Below, piece after piece: positions 9,335 to 16,022 of a DNA stretch of 64,000 bases; position 1 is the stretch's first letter, and each line of letters opens with the position of its first letter. The DNA comes from Burkholderia sp. Bp9142 (GTDB lineage: Bacteria > Pseudomonadota > Gammaproteobacteria > Burkholderiales > Burkholderiaceae). The translations under genes were made by a program, and so were the position numbers. The stretch is from NCBI RefSeq assembly GCF_003853415.1, contig NZ_QTPP01000026.1:1-64000 (forward strand). Direction: 5' to 3'. The notes beneath the pieces were generated by a model. It searched no databases. It saw only the letters and a program-made list of their open reading frames with translations, and had not been told where the DNA came from.

Positions 9335-11002
9335 TCAATGACCTTCCGGATGCGTTGCGGGCGCCGGTTGCGCCACGGGTGAGGAAGCCGGCTGCGGCGC
9401 AGCGTCGGTCGTGGATGCGGCGGGAGCGTCCGTGCGTTGCGCTGGCTGCGCTGGCTGCGCTGGCTGCGTCGGCTGCGTCGGCTGCGTCGGCTGCGTCGGC
9501 TGCGTTGGCTGCGTTGGCTGCGTTGGCTGCGTTGGCTGCGTTGGCTGCGTTGGCTGCGTTGGCTGCGTTGGCTGCGTCGGCTGCTGCTGCGTCGGCTGCT
9601 GCTGCGTCGGCTGCTGCTGCGTTGGTTGCATTGCCTGCACGGTCGGCAGCCGGCCGCCGACAGCCGCCTGCAGATCGGTTTCGGCGAGCCAGTAGTCCTT
9701 CAGCGCATCGATGTAGCCGTTGACCGCGCCGACCTGTTCGCGTGCATCGGCCAGCAGCTCGAACACGCTCGAGAGCATCCCGTTGTAGCGCAGCAGCAGC
9801 TCGTCCGAGATCGTCTTGCGCAGCGGCACGACTTCGTCGCGATAGTGTTTCGCGACGTCGTAGCTCATCGTGTATGCCGCATACGATTCGCGCACGTCCG
9901 AGCGCGCGTCGATGGCCGTCTGCGCGAGCCGGTTCGCCGACTGCATGTAGACGGCCTCGGCCCGCGCGACCTTCGCGCCGCCCCAGTCGAACAGCGGAAT
10001 CTCGACGCTGATCTCGTAGCCGTGCTCGTGACCCTTGCCGGTCTCGTAGTTGTTCACGTAGCCGAGATCGACCGCGTTGACGAAGCGCGTCGCCTTGCTG
10101 AGTCCGAGCGACGACGCGACACCCTGCGTCTGCAGCTTCGCGGCCTGGATATCGAGGCGGTTGCGCATTGCGTAGCGTTCGAGATCGGGCAGATCGGGGC
10201 GCGCCTTCGGCAGGTCGGGCAGGCGCTCGGGCAGCGTGTACCGCGTGCGCTCGCCCCACAGTCCCATCGCACGCGTGAGCTTCTCGCGCGCGGCCACGGC
10301 CTGTTGCTGCGCCTTCGCCTGCTGTGCGACCGCGTCCGCATGGAACGCCTGTTCGCGTGCGTAGTCGAGCCGGCTGAAGTTGCCGGCCTGCCGCATCCGC
10401 AACGCGAGTTCGGCGGCCGCGCTCGCGGCGTCGCGCACCTGTTGCGCATAGTTCGCGGCCTGCTCGGCGGCCACGGCTTCGACATACGCACGACGCGCGT
10501 CGGCCGCGACCTTCAGCATCGCGTCGGCCGTCTCCAGCTTGGTCTGCTCGAAGCGGCGGCGTTCGATGTTCGTCGCGAGCGGCAGCGTCAGCAGCGCGAA
10601 CACGTTGGCCGAGAACGTGCGGCCGAGGCTCAGCTCGCCGTCGCCGGCCCGCGTGCGGCTGAACGAGAAGCGCGGGTTCGGCAATCGGCCGGCCTGCACG
10701 AGGTCGGCCTCCGACAGCCCGAGTTCGGCATACGACGCTTGCAGTCCGCGGTTGTTCAGCAGCGCGAGCTGCACCGCGTCGTCCATCGACAGCGGTTTCG
10801 CGAGCAATTCCTTCGTCCGCTTGTCGACGGCTTCGCGGTCGGCGTCGGTCCTGACGATGACGGCGTCCTTCCCGATGCGCTCGGATGCGGTGGACGACAC
10901 GGCATCGAAGCCGCCGTCCTTCGAGAACGTCGTGCAGCCGGCGAGGAAGGCCAGCGCGAACACGGTCGCGCCGAATCGCGGTGAAATCGCAAATCTCGTC
11001 AT
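9335..11002 (-). CDS. TolC-family outer-membrane efflux lipoprotein with P/T/Q repeat tail
   Basis: 555 residues. A lipoprotein signal ends LAFLAGC (Cys22). The TolC/OEP domain follows at about residues 70-455, with coiled-coil segments rich in Ala/Gln. The last 100 residues are unusual: three PTQQQ units, about thirteen PTQ units and three PAQ units, then an Ala/Pro/Thr tail. A normal TolC homologue ends near the start of this tail. The gene overlaps its upstream neighbour by ATGA and precedes the multicopper oxidase by one base. It may act as the outer-membrane exit for copper, alone or with the CusAB pump encoded nearby. Confidence 0.9.
   Translation of the reverse strand: MTRFAISPRFGATVFALAFLAGCTTFSKDGGFDAVSSTASERIGKDAVIVRTDADREAVDKRTKELLAKPLSMDDAVQLALLNNRGLQASYAELGLSEADLVQAGRLPNPRFSFSRTRAGDGELSLGRTFSANVFALLTLPLATNIERRRFEQTKLETADAMLKVAADARRAYVEAVAAEQAANYAQQVRDAASAAAELALRMRQAGNFSRLDYAREQAFHADAVAQQAKAQQQAVAAREKLTRAMGLWGERTRYTLPERLPDLPKARPDLPDLERYAMRNRLDIQAAKLQTQGVASSLGLSKATRFVNAVDLGYVNNYETGKGHEHGYEISVEIPLFDWGGAKVARAEAVYMQSANRLAQTAIDARSDVRESYAAYTMSYDVAKHYRDEVVPLRKTISDELLLRYNGMLSSVFELLADAREQVGAVNGYIDALKDYWLAETDLQAAVGGRLPTVQAMQPTQQQPTQQQPTQQQPTQPTQPTQPTQPTQPTQPTQPTQPTQPTQPTQPTQPTQPAQPAQPAQRTDAPAASTTDAAPQPASSPVAQPAPATHPEGH
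9437..9634. repeat. In-frame minisatellite (9-bp and 15-bp units) in the TolC-type gene
   Basis: Tandem GGCTGCGTT/GGCTGCGTC units of 9 bp (about 13), flanked by three GCTGCTGCGTCGG-type 15-bp units on the right and three GGCTGCGCT units on the left. All units are multiples of three, so slippage changes the length of the protein tail without breaking the frame. C/T variation at one position shows that the array is not perfectly homogenised. Confidence 0.93.
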
Positions 11003-11292
11003 TGCGCGGCCCCTCCGTGCATCGAATGGGCGGCGCCGGCCGCCGGGTTTCCGGGCTTTGCGTGTCCGGTCGTCTGCCCCTTCGCGGGCCGCTCCATCAC
11101 GTCCCGGTTCAGTTGCTTCCAGCCCGGGCCTGCGTCGTCGCGATACGGCACGTAGCCGTCGAACGCGGACGTCACGGCGACGTCCGGCACCGACGCGGCT
11201 GCATCGGCCGGATCGGGAAAGGCGGTTTGCGCGGGCGCGAGCGACGGCACGAGGGCCGCCGCGCCAAGCAGCGCCGCAATGATCAATCGCAT
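10999..11292 (-). CDS. Small exported protein of the copper operon, function unknown
   Basis: 97 residues: a Sec signal (MRLIIAALLGAAALVPSLAPAQ) and a short acidic/proline region (DPADAAASVPDVAVTSAFDGYVPYRDDAGPGW) ending in a His/Gly-rich tail (HSMHGGAAQ). I recognise no domain. The ATG at 11292 follows a GAGAA-type ribosome site; longer starts lack a signal peptide. The stop overlaps the TolC-type gene by ATGA, which argues for a tight functional link, perhaps a periplasmic partner of the outer-membrane channel or oxidase. Confidence 0.75.
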   Translation of the reverse strand: MRLIIAALLGAAALVPSLAPAQTAFPDPADAAASVPDVAVTSAFDGYVPYRDDAGPGWKQLNRDVMERPAKGQTTGHAKPGNPAAGAAHSMHGGAAQ

Positions 11293-11380
11293 GGATGTTT
11301 CTCGTCGTGAGTCGTGCGGCGGACGTCGAATGACCGTCGGCACGGTTTGCGGATCGCGGCCGGCCGGCCGCGGGCAGGGA

Positions 11381-11767
11381 CTAGACGGGAATCCGGCGCG
11401 GCGGCCGGTCGATGCCGCCGGTCAGGAACGACACGACGACGGTCGAAGGCGCGAATGAGACGATCGCGATGCCGATGTCCGACGTAACGGACACCGCGGG
11501 CACCTCCGCCATGCCCGTGCCGAAACAGCAGGCGCCGCAGGCGGAACACGACGTTGCGTGCCGTGCGTGGTTGTCGTGCTCATGCTGTTCGCCGTGGGCG
11601 CGCTGCATCGCCTGCGACGCAGCCGGGCCATCGGCGCTCGCCCCATCCTCCGCATGCGGCACCGCAGCGACCGCGCCCGCGCACTGCATCGACACGGTCG
11701 CGAACGACTGGATCGGCAGACACAGCGCCAGCAGCACGACGAGGATGAATTTGCGCCAGTACGACAT
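11381..11767 (-). CDS. Small exported His/Cys-rich protein, likely metal-binding (DUF2946/CopL-like)
   Basis: 128 residues with a Sec signal (MSYWRKFILVVLLALCLPIQSFA), a His cluster (HGEQHEHDNHARH), a Cys cluster (CSACGACC) and a C-terminus with GGIDRPPR. Such short proteins often lead copper or mercury operons and resemble DUF2946/CopL-type proteins; I assign the family only tentatively. It is the first gene of the minus-strand copper operon, divergent from the response-regulator gene across the putative CusR-like box. Confidence 0.72.
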   Translation of the reverse strand: MSYWRKFILVVLLALCLPIQSFATVSMQCAGAVAAVPHAEDGASADGPAASQAMQRAHGEQHEHDNHARHATSCSACGACCFGTGMAEVPAVSVTSDIGIAIVSFAPSTVVVSFLTGGIDRPPRRIPV

Positions 11768-11934
11768 GGATGCGGAATCAGGCAGACAATGACCGGATGA
11801 ACGGGAGCAGCGCCGCGACGGCGCGCTCCGGACACAAGACGGTCGCAGCTTATCGCCGCCGGCGTGACGACGACATGGCCGAAACATGACCGGATTTTCA
11901 TGAAGCGCGGGCATTGCATCGCATGCGCGCTTCG

Positions 11935-11948
11935 TGACAATTCCGTCA
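11935..11948. promoter_or_regulatory. CusR/CopR-like operator between copper operon and regulator
   Basis: TGACAATTCCGTCA is an inverted repeat TGAC-N6-GTCA that matches the heavy-metal response-regulator box TGACAA-N2-TTGTCA at 10 of 12 half-site positions. It lies 87 bases before the response-regulator ATG and 168 bases before the divergent operon, so it could control both. A looser direct repeat CATGA...CATGA lies at about 11885-11902. Confidence 0.6.
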
Positions 11949-12034
11949 TCCGGCGGTCATCTTTCGCGCACGCGTGGCACCGTAAGCTCACGCGTTACAC
12001 TGACCGGCTGGAATCACGAACGGCCTGCTCCACC

Positions 12035-12706
12035 ATGCGGATACTGATAGTCGAAGACGAACCCAAGATGGCGTCGTACCTCCGCAAGGGGCTGACGGAG
12101 GCGAGCTACACGGTCGACGTGGCCGAGAACGGCCAGGACGGGCTGTTCCTCGCGTTGCACGAGGATTTCGATCTCGTCGTGCTCGACGTGATGCTGCCGG
12201 AGCTGGACGGCTTCGAGGTGCTCCGGCGGCTGCGCGCGCAGAAGCAGACGCCGGTGCTGCTGCTCACGGCCCGCGAGGCGATCGAGGACAAGGTCACGGG
12301 GCTCGAACTGGGCGCCGACGACTACCTGCTCAAGCCGTTCGCGTATGCGGAGTTCCTCGCCCGCATCCGTTCGCTGCTGCGGCGCGCGCCGCGCAATGCG
12401 CGCGACATGCTGCATGTCGCCGATCTCGAGGTGGACCTGATCAAGCGCCGCGTGCGGCGCGCCGACAACCGCATCGACCTGACCGCGCAGGAGTTCGCGC
12501 TGCTGCAGCTGCTCGCGGAACGCGAGGGCGAGGTGCTGACGCGCACCTTCATCACGTCGCAGATCTGGGACATGAATTTCGACAGCGACACGAACGTCGT
12601 CGATGCGGCGATCAAGCGCCTGCGTGCGAAAATCGACAACGCCTACGAGAAGAAGCTGATCCACACGATACGCGGGATGGGCTACGTGCTCGAGGATCGC
12701 GCGTGA
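12035..12706 (+). CDS. Heavy-metal response regulator (CusR/CopR type)
   Basis: 223 residues: an OmpR-class receiver (residues 1-115; acidic pair in VEDEP, phospho-Asp in VVLDVMLPELDG, Lys in LLKPF) and a C-terminal winged helix (RRVRRADNRIDLTAQEF ... DTNVVDAAIKRLRAKID). It belongs to the CusR/CopR/IrlR group. The ATG at 12035 is chosen because MRILIVEDEP is the usual start. It overlaps the sensor gene by GTGA. It is divergent from one copper operon and presumably activates both operons when phosphorylated. Confidence 0.92.
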   Translation: MRILIVEDEPKMASYLRKGLTEASYTVDVAENGQDGLFLALHEDFDLVVLDVMLPELDGFEVLRRLRAQKQTPVLLLTAREAIEDKVTGLELGADDYLLKPFAYAEFLARIRSLLRRAPRNARDMLHVADLEVDLIKRRVRRADNRIDLTAQEFALLQLLAEREGEVLTRTFITSQIWDMNFDSDTNVVDAAIKRLRAKIDNAYEKKLIHTIRGMGYVLEDRA

Positions 12707-14118
12707 CCGTCGGCCCCGCACCCTATTCGCTGCTCCGGCGCCTGACGCTCGCGTTCGCGGCCGTCGCCGCGCTCGTGTTCGCGCTGACCGGCGCGTACCT
12801 GTATCGCTCGCTGTCCGCCGAGCTGACCCGGCGCGACGACATCGAGATCGCCGGCAAGCTCAACCAGTTCCTGCAGCTCGCGCGAGCGAGCGGCTCGACG
12901 GCTGCGTTGCGCGCCGATCCGGCCGTCTTCCACGAAGTGCTGCTGTCGCATCCGGGCGTCTATCTCGGCATCTACGACAGCGCGAACCGCCCGCTCGTCG
13001 AACACACCGACGAAGCCGGCAACACGCTCGCCTCGGTCATCGCGCGGCCGCAGCCGGCCGCTGCGGCGGGCGCGGCCGCCCGCCCGTTCACCTGCTCGCC
13101 GCCCGGCATCGGCACGTCGCGCTGCGTGCGTGCGCGCGCCGCGCTGCCGTCGGGCGAGACCATCCAGGTCGCGCTGGCGCGTACGGCGACCGATCGCCAG
13201 TCGCTGCTGGAAAGCTATCGCGTCGACATCTGGCTCGCGGCCGCCCTCGGCGCGCTGCTGGTCGGCGCGCTTGGCTACGCGGTCGCATCGCGCGGCCTGC
13301 GCCCGGTCGAGAGCCTCGGCAGGCAGACGTCGCGCATCGAGGCGCACAACCTGAACGCGCGCCTCGATGCGCGCGGCGGCCCGGTCGAATTGCGCGAGCT
13401 CGCCACGTCGGTCAACCGGATGCTCGACCGGCTCGAGCGCGCGTTCGTGCGGCTGTCGCAGTTCTCGTCCGACCTCGCACACGACATGCGCACGCCGCTC
13501 GCGAACGTGATCAGCTCGTCGCAGGTCACGCTGTCGCGCGCCCGCACCACCGAGGAATACGAGGCGCTGATCGATTCGAACATCGAGGAATGCGAACGGC
13601 TGCAGCGGATGATCGAGAACATGCTGTTTCTTGCGCGCACGGACAATGCGCTGCAGCACCTGAAGACCGTCGAACTCGACGCGGGCAACGAGCTGCGCCG
13701 GCTCGCGTCGTATTTCCAGGCGCTGGCCGACGAAGCCGGCGTACACCTCGACGTGCACGGCGAAGCGCCGGTCGTCGCGGACGCGACGCTGTTCCGGCGC
13801 GCCGTCAGCAACCTCGCGTCGAACGCGCTCGAACACGCGGAAGCCGGGTCGACGATCGAGCTGGCCGTATCGACGCGGCCCGGTTACGCGGTCGTCGAAG
13901 TCACGAACCGCGGCGTCGCGATTCCGCCCGAACAGATCGAGCGGATCTTCGAGCGCTTCTACCGGATCGATTCGTCGCGGCACGGCGCGGCGCGCAACGC
14001 CGGGCTCGGGCTCGCGATCGTCAAGTCGATCGTCGAACTGCACCGCGGCAAGATCGAGGTCGCGAGCCGCGACGGACGCACCACGTTCGCGCTGTATTTC
14101 CCGGCCGGGGCTTCGTGA
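12703..14118 (+). CDS. Heavy-metal sensor histidine kinase (CusS/CopS type)
   Basis: 471 residues: an N-terminal membrane helix, a periplasmic sensor (about 35-165), a second membrane helix (about 170-190), a HAMP domain, a HisKA domain with FSSDLAHDMRTPL (phospho-His) and a HATPase with N, G1 (NRGVAI) and G2 (GLGLAIVKSIVELH) boxes. The GTG start overlaps the regulator's stop. The periplasmic region holds two Cys residues (TCSPPG...SRCVR), which could influence metal sensing. The signal is most likely periplasmic Cu(I)/Ag(I), inferred from the neighbours. Confidence 0.9.
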   Translation: MTVGPAPYSLLRRLTLAFAAVAALVFALTGAYLYRSLSAELTRRDDIEIAGKLNQFLQLARASGSTAALRADPAVFHEVLLSHPGVYLGIYDSANRPLVEHTDEAGNTLASVIARPQPAAAAGAAARPFTCSPPGIGTSRCVRARAALPSGETIQVALARTATDRQSLLESYRVDIWLAAALGALLVGALGYAVASRGLRPVESLGRQTSRIEAHNLNARLDARGGPVELRELATSVNRMLDRLERAFVRLSQFSSDLAHDMRTPLANVISSSQVTLSRARTTEEYEALIDSNIEECERLQRMIENMLFLARTDNALQHLKTVELDAGNELRRLASYFQALADEAGVHLDVHGEAPVVADATLFRRAVSNLASNALEHAEAGSTIELAVSTRPGYAVVEVTNRGVAIPPEQIERIFERFYRIDSSRHGAARNAGLGLAIVKSIVELHRGKIEVASRDGRTTFALYFPAGAS

Positions 14119-14258
14119 CACGCGCATGACGCCCGTGCACGCCGGTTGCTTCCCGGCACGGCATGCGCATCCGCTGAAACGCGAGTGCCCCGCCAGAATG
14201 AAAGGGCATGACCGCGCAATCTTGCCGAAAGCAGCCGGCTCGGCTAGACTGCCCTTCG

Positions 14259-14360
14259 TCTTTGGGGAGTAGCCTGCTTTCCTTCCCCGGAAAGCGAACG
14301 CGTCAACACACTCGGCCCGCGGCCGTGGCGCGTTCGGCCGAATCGGTCTGGCGAGACCAT
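14259..14360 (+). promoter_or_regulatory. yybP-ykoY manganese riboswitch
   Basis: The leader contains the conserved blocks of this class in the right order: TTTGGGGAGTAGCC, then CGTCAACACACTCGG, then GGCCGTGGCGCG and GGTCTGGCGAGACC. These match the GGGGAGUAG, GUCAACA-ACUCG and GGCGAGACC elements of proteobacterial mntP/alx leaders. The class binds Mn2+ and turns on exporters (established knowledge). It sits about 150 bases before the exchanger gene, in the same direction. No other gene lies between. Confidence 0.88.
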
Positions 14361-14379
14361 CGACGCATCGCGTCGGTCC

Positions 14380-14425
14380 TGGTCGGACGTCGGCAGATGC
14401 GTCATGGTTCGTCCACGTCCGACCA
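14380..14425 (+). promoter_or_regulatory. 11-bp hairpin between riboswitch and leader ORF (possible expression platform)
   Basis: TGGTCGGACGT (14380-14390) pairs perfectly with ACGTCCGACCA (14415-14425) around a 24-base loop. The 3' arm ends immediately before CGGAG, the ribosome site of the leader ORF. Its position suits a switch that exposes or hides translation signals. Confidence 0.6.
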
Positions 14426-14435
14426 CGGAGTCCCC

Positions 14436-14513
14436 ATGTTCCTCCTTGCCTCCTCTTCGCGTTTCGCGCGTTCCATGACCGCCCGCATGCCTGCCTGCGG
14501 AGGTGCCGCATGA
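14436..14513 (+). CDS. 25-codon leader ORF coupled to the cation exchanger
   Basis: ATG at 14436 with CGGAG at about 6 bases. The peptide is MFLLASSSRFARSMTARMPA plus CGGAA. Its stop overlaps the exchanger start as ATGA, the standard arrangement for translational coupling. The exchanger has its own GGAGG inside the leader's last codons. No homologue is known to me. It could be a regulatory leader that relays the riboswitch decision, or simply a chance frame; spacing, ribosome site and overlap favour translation. Confidence 0.5.
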   Translation: MFLLASSSRFARSMTARMPACGGAA

Positions 14514-15520
14514 CGTTGATGCTCGTCGAACTGGCGTTCATGCTGCTCGTCATCCTGGTCGCCGCCGAACTCTTCACGAATGCGCTCGAACATCTCGGCG
14601 AACGGCTGAAGATTTCCGAAGGCGTCACCGGTTCGCTGTTCGCGGCCGTCGGCACCGCGCTGCCCGAAACGATGGTGCCGCTGCTTGCGCTCGCGGGCGG
14701 CACGTCGAATGCGGCCGTGAACGAGGAAATCGGCGTCGGCGCGATTCTCGGCGCGCCGCTGATGCTCGCGACGCTGACGACCTTCCTGATGACGCTCGCC
14801 GTGATCCGCTCGCGCGGCCTGACCGGCACGATCACGCCCGAGCGGACCGGCTTCGTGCGCGACCTGAACTACTTCATCGCCGCGTTCGCGCTCGCCACCG
14901 TCGCGATGTTCGTCCCGCATCACGTGTGGGCCATCCGCGCGCTGCTCGCCGTGATGCTGGTCGGGATCTACGTGACGTATGTCGTGATGACGTTCCGCGC
15001 GTCGACGCAGCTCGTCGACGCCGGGCACGGCACCGAAGCGCCGCACGCGATGTTCCTGTCGCGCGTCGGGCTGCCGACCAACCTCGCGACCATCGCGCTG
15101 CAGCTCGCGCTCGGCGTCGCACTGCTCGTCGGCGGTGCAAAGGGCTTCATTCACGGCGTCGAAGGCGTGTCGCACCTGCTCGGCATCTCCGCGCTGCTGC
15201 TGTCGCTGATCATCGTGCCGATCGCGACGGAGCTGCCGGAGAAGGTCAACAGCGTGCTGTGGATCCGCCGCGGGAAGGACACGCTCGCGTTCGGCAACAT
15301 CACCGGCGCGATGGTGTTCCAGGGCACGCTGCTGCCCGCGATCGGCATCATGCTGACGCCGTGGGAGCCGCGCCCCGAAGTGCTGACCGGCGTGGTCATC
15401 ACGCTCGCGGCGGCGGTCTGGCTGCGCGTCAATGCCCGCGCGCGCGGGCTCGCGATCTGGGCATTGCTCGCGAACGGGGCCGGTTACGTCGGCTATCTGT
15501 TCGTTACGCTGACGCGCTGA
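14510..15520 (+). CDS. CaCA-superfamily cation exchanger, probable Mn2+ exporter
   Basis: 336 residues with about ten membrane helices in two related halves, as in the Na+/Ca2+ exchanger-like family. The alpha-repeat signatures are visible: SLFAAVGTALPETMVPLLAL (repeat 1) and IIVPIATELPEKVNSVLW (repeat 2), with conserved acidic and Gly/Pro residues. GGAGG lies just before the ATG. The Mn2+ riboswitch upstream indicates that its substrate in vivo is probably Mn2+ rather than Ca2+ (inference). It is placed between the two copper operons but on the opposite strand to them, so it is likely an independent metal-export unit. Confidence 0.85.
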   Translation: MTLMLVELAFMLLVILVAAELFTNALEHLGERLKISEGVTGSLFAAVGTALPETMVPLLALAGGTSNAAVNEEIGVGAILGAPLMLATLTTFLMTLAVIRSRGLTGTITPERTGFVRDLNYFIAAFALATVAMFVPHHVWAIRALLAVMLVGIYVTYVVMTFRASTQLVDAGHGTEAPHAMFLSRVGLPTNLATIALQLALGVALLVGGAKGFIHGVEGVSHLLGISALLLSLIIVPIATELPEKVNSVLWIRRGKDTLAFGNITGAMVFQGTLLPAIGIMLTPWEPRPEVLTGVVITLAAAVWLRVNARARGLAIWALLANGAGYVGYLFVTLTR

Positions 15521-15653
15521 CGCGCTGAAACGCCGCATCGGGTGCGATCGGGCGCGTCGTCCGGCGGACGCACGCACCCGACCGCGGCGCAAGCAGCTGC
15601 ATCGCGCTTCGCTGCCCGCGCTGCAGGCGGCCTGCGCCGCCCGCATCCCGCGC

Positions 15654-16022
15654 TTACGACGCCTTCACGAGCTTGACGATCGTCAGCGTGCCGTTGACGT
15701 TCTCGACGCGCACCTTCACCTTGTCGCCCGCATGAACCTCGGCGAGCATGGCCGCGTCCTTCGCCTTGAACGCCATCGTCATCGACGGCATCCCGACGTT
15801 CTCGAGCGCGCCGTGCTTCAGCGTGATCCTGCCGCTGGCGGCATCGACCTTCTTCACTTCGGCATCGGTCAGCGCCGTGTTCGACTCGGCCGCGCCGCCC
15901 GACGACATCTTCATGCCGGACATGTCCATGCCCGACATGTCGCCCGCGGCAAACGCGGGTACGGCGAACGCGCCGGTTGCGAGAACGGCTGCGGCAGTGG
16001 CGATCAGTTGATTCATCTTCAT
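15654..16022 (-). CDS. CusF-like periplasmic copper chaperone, second copy (Met in place of Trp)
   Basis: 122 residues: a Sec signal cleaved after ...VPAFA, a Met-rich linker (GDMSGMDMSGMKM) and a CusF fold. His70, Met81 and Met83 match the Cu(I) ligands; Met78 stands where E. coli CusF has Trp. The ATG at 16022 overlaps the cusA stop (ATGA) with GGAG upstream, so it is the last gene of the cusCBA operon. It is a paralogue of the chaperone at 7618-7965. Confidence 0.88.
   Translation of the reverse strand: MKMNQLIATAAAVLATGAFAVPAFAAGDMSGMDMSGMKMSSGGAAESNTALTDAEVKKVDAASGRITLKHGALENVGMPSMTMAFKAKDAAMLAEVHAGDKVKVRVENVNGTLTIVKLVKAS

Noticed and set aside
9437..9634. CRISPR-like array
   Set aside because: Units are 9-15 bp without spacers and lie inside a coding frame; a minisatellite.
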